Below are positions 5,779-7,551 of a DNA stretch of 7,551 nt, in pieces. Below the pieces are notes generated by a model that saw only the letters and a program-made list of their open reading frames with translations, made no database searches and was not told the DNA's origin. A program made the position numbers and the translations under genes. The stretch's first letter is position 1. Each line of letters starts with the position of its first letter. The stretch spans positions 1 to 7,551 of the forward strand of contig CANTEM010000053.1 of NCBI GenBank assembly GCA_947652805.1, given 5' to 3'. This stretch comes from an uncultured Clostridia bacterium. GTDB taxonomy: Bacteria; Bacillota; Clostridia; Oscillospirales; CAG-272.

Positions 5779-6669
5779 TTATTTTAATATATCTGCAAAT
5801 ATTTCCTTCTGGATTTCAAATTCCGGTGTGCCCATATATCCGGGCGCTACCGTATACTTGTCAAATACCAGTACCAGATTCCCAGCGTCATTGAAATAAA
5901 AATGCTGATCCGGCGCAACTGCTTCAAAGTTCCACGCTTCGATTTCATTGTCTACCCAATAGGTACATGTCTGATCTGCTTCCATTTGCGCCTGCATCTG
6001 CCGACAGATTTCTTCACTGATCCGCTTTGTATATGTTTCGTCCGTAAATAAATCTGCCAGTGTGCATAAGTCGCCGGTTTCCTTGTTCAAGGTGTAAAAT
6101 TTATAATACTGCATGCTGCTGCCTGCGCCTTCATATAAACTGAGCCGCAGGGTGAACCATTTATCGGTATCTGTCATAACATCATAGTCGATTTGCAGGG
6201 ACTCGTGCCAGTCTGCACCGCCGTTTAAATCATCAATGTATCTTTGTATCAGCCGATTCGTAATATCCTGAATTTCCTGATTGATGCTTTGGAGCACACC
6301 GTTCGTGAAGCGATCGCCTCCTTCTAAAACAGGCACATTTGCTTCAATATCAATTTTGTCGTTTCCTGCCGTGTAGTTGCGGAAGGTTACCGCCCGCACC
6401 ATAGCGCCAAGAACAGGGATGTCTTCCATGGCATGGGAGATTCCGGCGCTGATATTGGGCAGTGCCACAAATACAGCCACTGCCGCAGCGGCAGCGGCAA
6501 GCACCTTGCAGACCTTTTTGATTTTGGTTCCTTTTTTATGGGGGGGGGTATCGGGCAAAGCTGTCAGCGTTTGCCGGAGCGCGCCGGCAACAGTCTCCGG
6601 AATGGGATCGGGGGCTTTTTCAGAGGCATTTTTCAATACCGTATGTAGGGTCAGGTCAAGCTTGTCCAT
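5779..6669 (-). CDS. RsiV-like membrane anti-sigma factor (DUF3298-type)
   Basis: A 296-residue single-pass membrane protein that probably holds the ECF sigma factor encoded just upstream. The cytosolic part is residues 1-50. A hydrophobic alanine-rich segment covers about 53-73. It is followed by SHAMEDIPVLG at 78-88, a stretch that RsiV-like proteins often show in similar form. Ser78-His79-Ala80 could serve as a signal-peptidase site (inference). The extracytoplasmic part, about 190-290, resembles the RsiV C-terminal domain: a strand with YKFYTLNKETGDL, then DLF, and near the end VFDKYTVAPGYMG. RsiV of Bacillus subtilis binds lysozyme and is then cleaved by signal peptidase. The start is ATG 6669: an upstream in-frame GTG at 6687 overlaps the ribosome binding site and is rejected. 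It overlaps the sigma gene by 14 bases, indicating translational coupling. The coding strand has nine C in a row at codons 41-44. Confidence 0.87.
   Translation of the reverse strand: MDKLDLTLHTVLKNASEKAPDPIPETVAGALRQTLTALPDTPPHKKGTKIKKVCKVLAAAAAAVAVFVALPNISAGISHAMEDIPVLGAMVRAVTFRNYTAGNDKIDIEANVPVLEGGDRFTNGVLQSINQEIQDITNRLIQRYIDDLNGGADWHESLQIDYDVMTDTDKWFTLRLSLYEGAGSSMQYYKFYTLNKETGDLCTLADLFTDETYTKRISEEICRQMQAQMEADQTCTYWVDNEIEAWNFEAVAPDQHFYFNDAGNLVLVFDKYTVAPGYMGTPEFEIQKEIFADILK
6540..6548. repeat. Homopolymer of nine G (nine C on the coding strand) in the anti-sigma gene
   Basis: Nine identical bases encode part of Thr41, Pro42, Pro43 and the first base of His44, just before the membrane segment. 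A run of six A follows closely on the coding strand. Runs of this length are prone to slippage during replication. In this window it is the longest G/C run I see. Confidence 0.9.
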
Positions 6670-7183
6670 TTTCCTGTACCTCCTCACTGAGCAATTTTTT
6701 CAGCTTTTGTCTGGCCCGCAGCAGACGGACCTTTACGGCTGAGACAGTCATATCCATGATTCGGCTGACGTCCCGGATATCCATTTCTTCAAAATAGTAT
6801 AAAAGCAGGATCATGCGGGATTTTTCGTCCAGCTGCCGGATCCCGTCTTGCAGCCACATACTGTCCAGGGCTGATTCGCTGTCGTTTTGGCTTCCGAGCA
6901 TGAAGTCAGCAGAGTCATCCAGATAAATAACAGATGCCCGGCTGCGTTTTTTGCAGGCGTCCCGGGCGCAGTTTACCAGAATCTGCATGATCCATGGGCG
7001 AAACCTTTCCGGATCCCGTAGAGAATCCAGATTGGAATATGCCCGCAGTAAGGCGTCCTGCAAAACGTCTTTGGCGTCTTCTTCATTTCGCAGCATATTG
7101 AAAGCGATCCGGTACATGCGATCCTGGTATTCCATCACACCGCTAATGAACCATTCCTTGTCTTTGATGGGAATAATGGGCAC
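6656..7183 (-). CDS. ECF-type RNA polymerase sigma factor (SigV-like by context)
   Basis: A 175-residue group 4 (ECF) sigma factor that would direct RNA polymerase to a stress regulon. Region 2 covers about residues 18-82, with NMLRNEEDAKDVLQDALLRA followed by FRPWIMQILVN, the usual sigma-2 pattern. Region 4 covers about 117-165, with LLLYYFEEMDI then the helix-turn-helix MTVSAVKVRLLRARQKLK. Region 3 is absent, as expected for ECF types. The start is GTG at 7183, with AAAGGAG 7 bases upstream on the minus strand. No better ATG precedes the conserved part. It lies 30 bases after the SGNH gene and overlaps the anti-sigma gene, so the three are probably cotranscribed. Family assignment is secure. 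The SigV-like label rests on the RsiV-like neighbour, and target promoters are unknown. Confidence 0.93.
   Translation of the reverse strand: MPIIPIKDKEWFISGVMEYQDRMYRIAFNMLRNEEDAKDVLQDALLRAYSNLDSLRDPERFRPWIMQILVNCARDACKKRSRASVIYLDDSADFMLGSQNDSESALDSMWLQDGIRQLDEKSRMILLLYYFEEMDIRDVSRIMDMTVSAVKVRLLRARQKLKKLLSEEVQENGQA
6679..6684 (-). promoter_or_regulatory. Ribosome binding site that fixes the anti-sigma start
   Basis: On the minus strand AGGAGG lies 9 bases before the ATG at 6669, inside the last codons of the sigma gene. The longer frame that begins at GTG 6687 would have to start within this site, so 6669 is the real start. Confidence 0.85.
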
Positions 7184-7213
7184 GTGCAGGCTCCTTTCTT
7201 TGCAGCGATTACA

Positions 7214-7551
7214 TTATTCGCAGGTTTTCTCATACAGCCAGTCTGCCCAAACAGCGTACCAACTGCCGATCAAATGAAAATCATCATGTGCATACTGGGG
7301 ATCGAGATTGCCTGCTCCATCTCCGAACAGAGGATTCACGTCGATGTAAATTCGTTTTACACCGTCGGCAAAGGCTGCCATATGCTCGTTCAGATATCGC
7401 ATATTGTTATTGTTGTACACGTTATCCTGGTCGGAGCGGCTTTTCTGGATCATTAGGTTCGCTTGAATATAGATTGTTGCGCCGGGCTGACAGGTTTGAA
7501 TGGTGTCCAGCGCTTTTCCGTAAAAGTTGGTTCTGTGCCTTTTTTGCTCGG
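7214..7551 (-). CDS. GDSL/SGNH-type hydrolase, C-terminal part (5' end outside window)
   Basis: The frame stays open from the stop at 7214-7216 to the right edge, giving about 111 residues. It extends upstream of the first in-window Met (7453), so it is partial at the N-terminus. Segments typical of SGNH hydrolases are visible: ATIYIQANLMI followed by KSRSD and VYNNNNMRYLNEHM, a strand RIYIDVNPLFGDG, and the C-terminal catalytic block DDFHL. In that block the Asp (7283-7285) is three residues before His (7274-7276), the classic DxxH of block V. The catalytic Ser and GDSL block must lie outside the window. Enzymes of this family remove or transfer acyl groups on sugars, lipids or peptidoglycan. 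The exact substrate is unknown, and export cannot be judged without the N-terminus. The ECF sigma gene follows at a 30-base gap. Confidence 0.85.
   Translation of the reverse strand, partial: EQKRHRTNFYGKALDTIQTCQPGATIYIQANLMIQKSRSDQDNVYNNNNMRYLNEHMAAFADGVKRIYIDVNPLFGDGAGNLDPQYAHDDFHLIGSWYAVWADWLYEKTCE

Noticed and set aside
6669..6687. Longer anti-sigma start at GTG 6687 (adds MRRYRK)
   Set aside because: Its first codons are the AGGAGG ribosome binding site of the ATG at 6669.

Overview
The window reads as chromosomal DNA of a Firmicutes bacterium of the class Clostridia. A gut lineage near Oscillospiraceae/Ruminococcaceae seems most likely. This rests on moderate GC, AGGAGG-type ribosome binding sites, sigma-A-like promoters, protein families typical of these bacteria (SulP with STAS, MATE, an RsiV-like anti-sigma) and two structured intergenic repeats of a kind I associate with gut Clostridia. 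The taxon is inferred from the sequence alone.

Layout: 1-201 is the 3' end of an unrecognised gene, closed by a strong hairpin terminator. A plus-strand redox/anion block follows: thioredoxin (353-661), thioredoxin reductase (677-1600) and a SulP anion transporter with a C-terminal STAS domain (about 1693-3309). SulP also has its own promoter. After it comes repeat copy A (3339-3526), whose outer arm forms a good terminator. Everything beyond is on the minus strand: a MATE efflux protein (4977 down to 3556) with a strong promoter and a hairpin-bearing leader, then an ArsC/Spx-like thioredoxin-fold protein (5489 down to 5133). Next is repeat copy B (5546-5731, plus an extra arm fragment from 5521), in the opposite orientation to copy A. 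The window ends with a three-gene minus-strand set: a GDSL/SGNH hydrolase running off the right edge, an ECF sigma factor and an RsiV-like anti-sigma factor.

How the genes work together: Trx and TrxB form a complete NADPH-driven disulfide-reducing pair, and the ArsC/Spx-like protein may connect to the same thiol chemistry. The sigma/anti-sigma pair is a probable cell-envelope stress switch. Its organisation recalls SigV-RsiV, in which the anti-sigma is destroyed when lysozyme is sensed, and the SGNH hydrolase next to it may be an envelope-modifying partner.

The most notable signals are these: (i) two related repeats of 186-188 bp whose apical hairpins differ only by two compensated base pairs; (ii) a run of nine C in the anti-sigma coding strand just before the membrane segment, a possible phase-variation site; (iii) a promoter and a 15-bp perfect hairpin in the MATE leader that could act as an attenuator. 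I found no CRISPR array, tRNA, rRNA or transposase. A wholly new multi-gene system is not evident.
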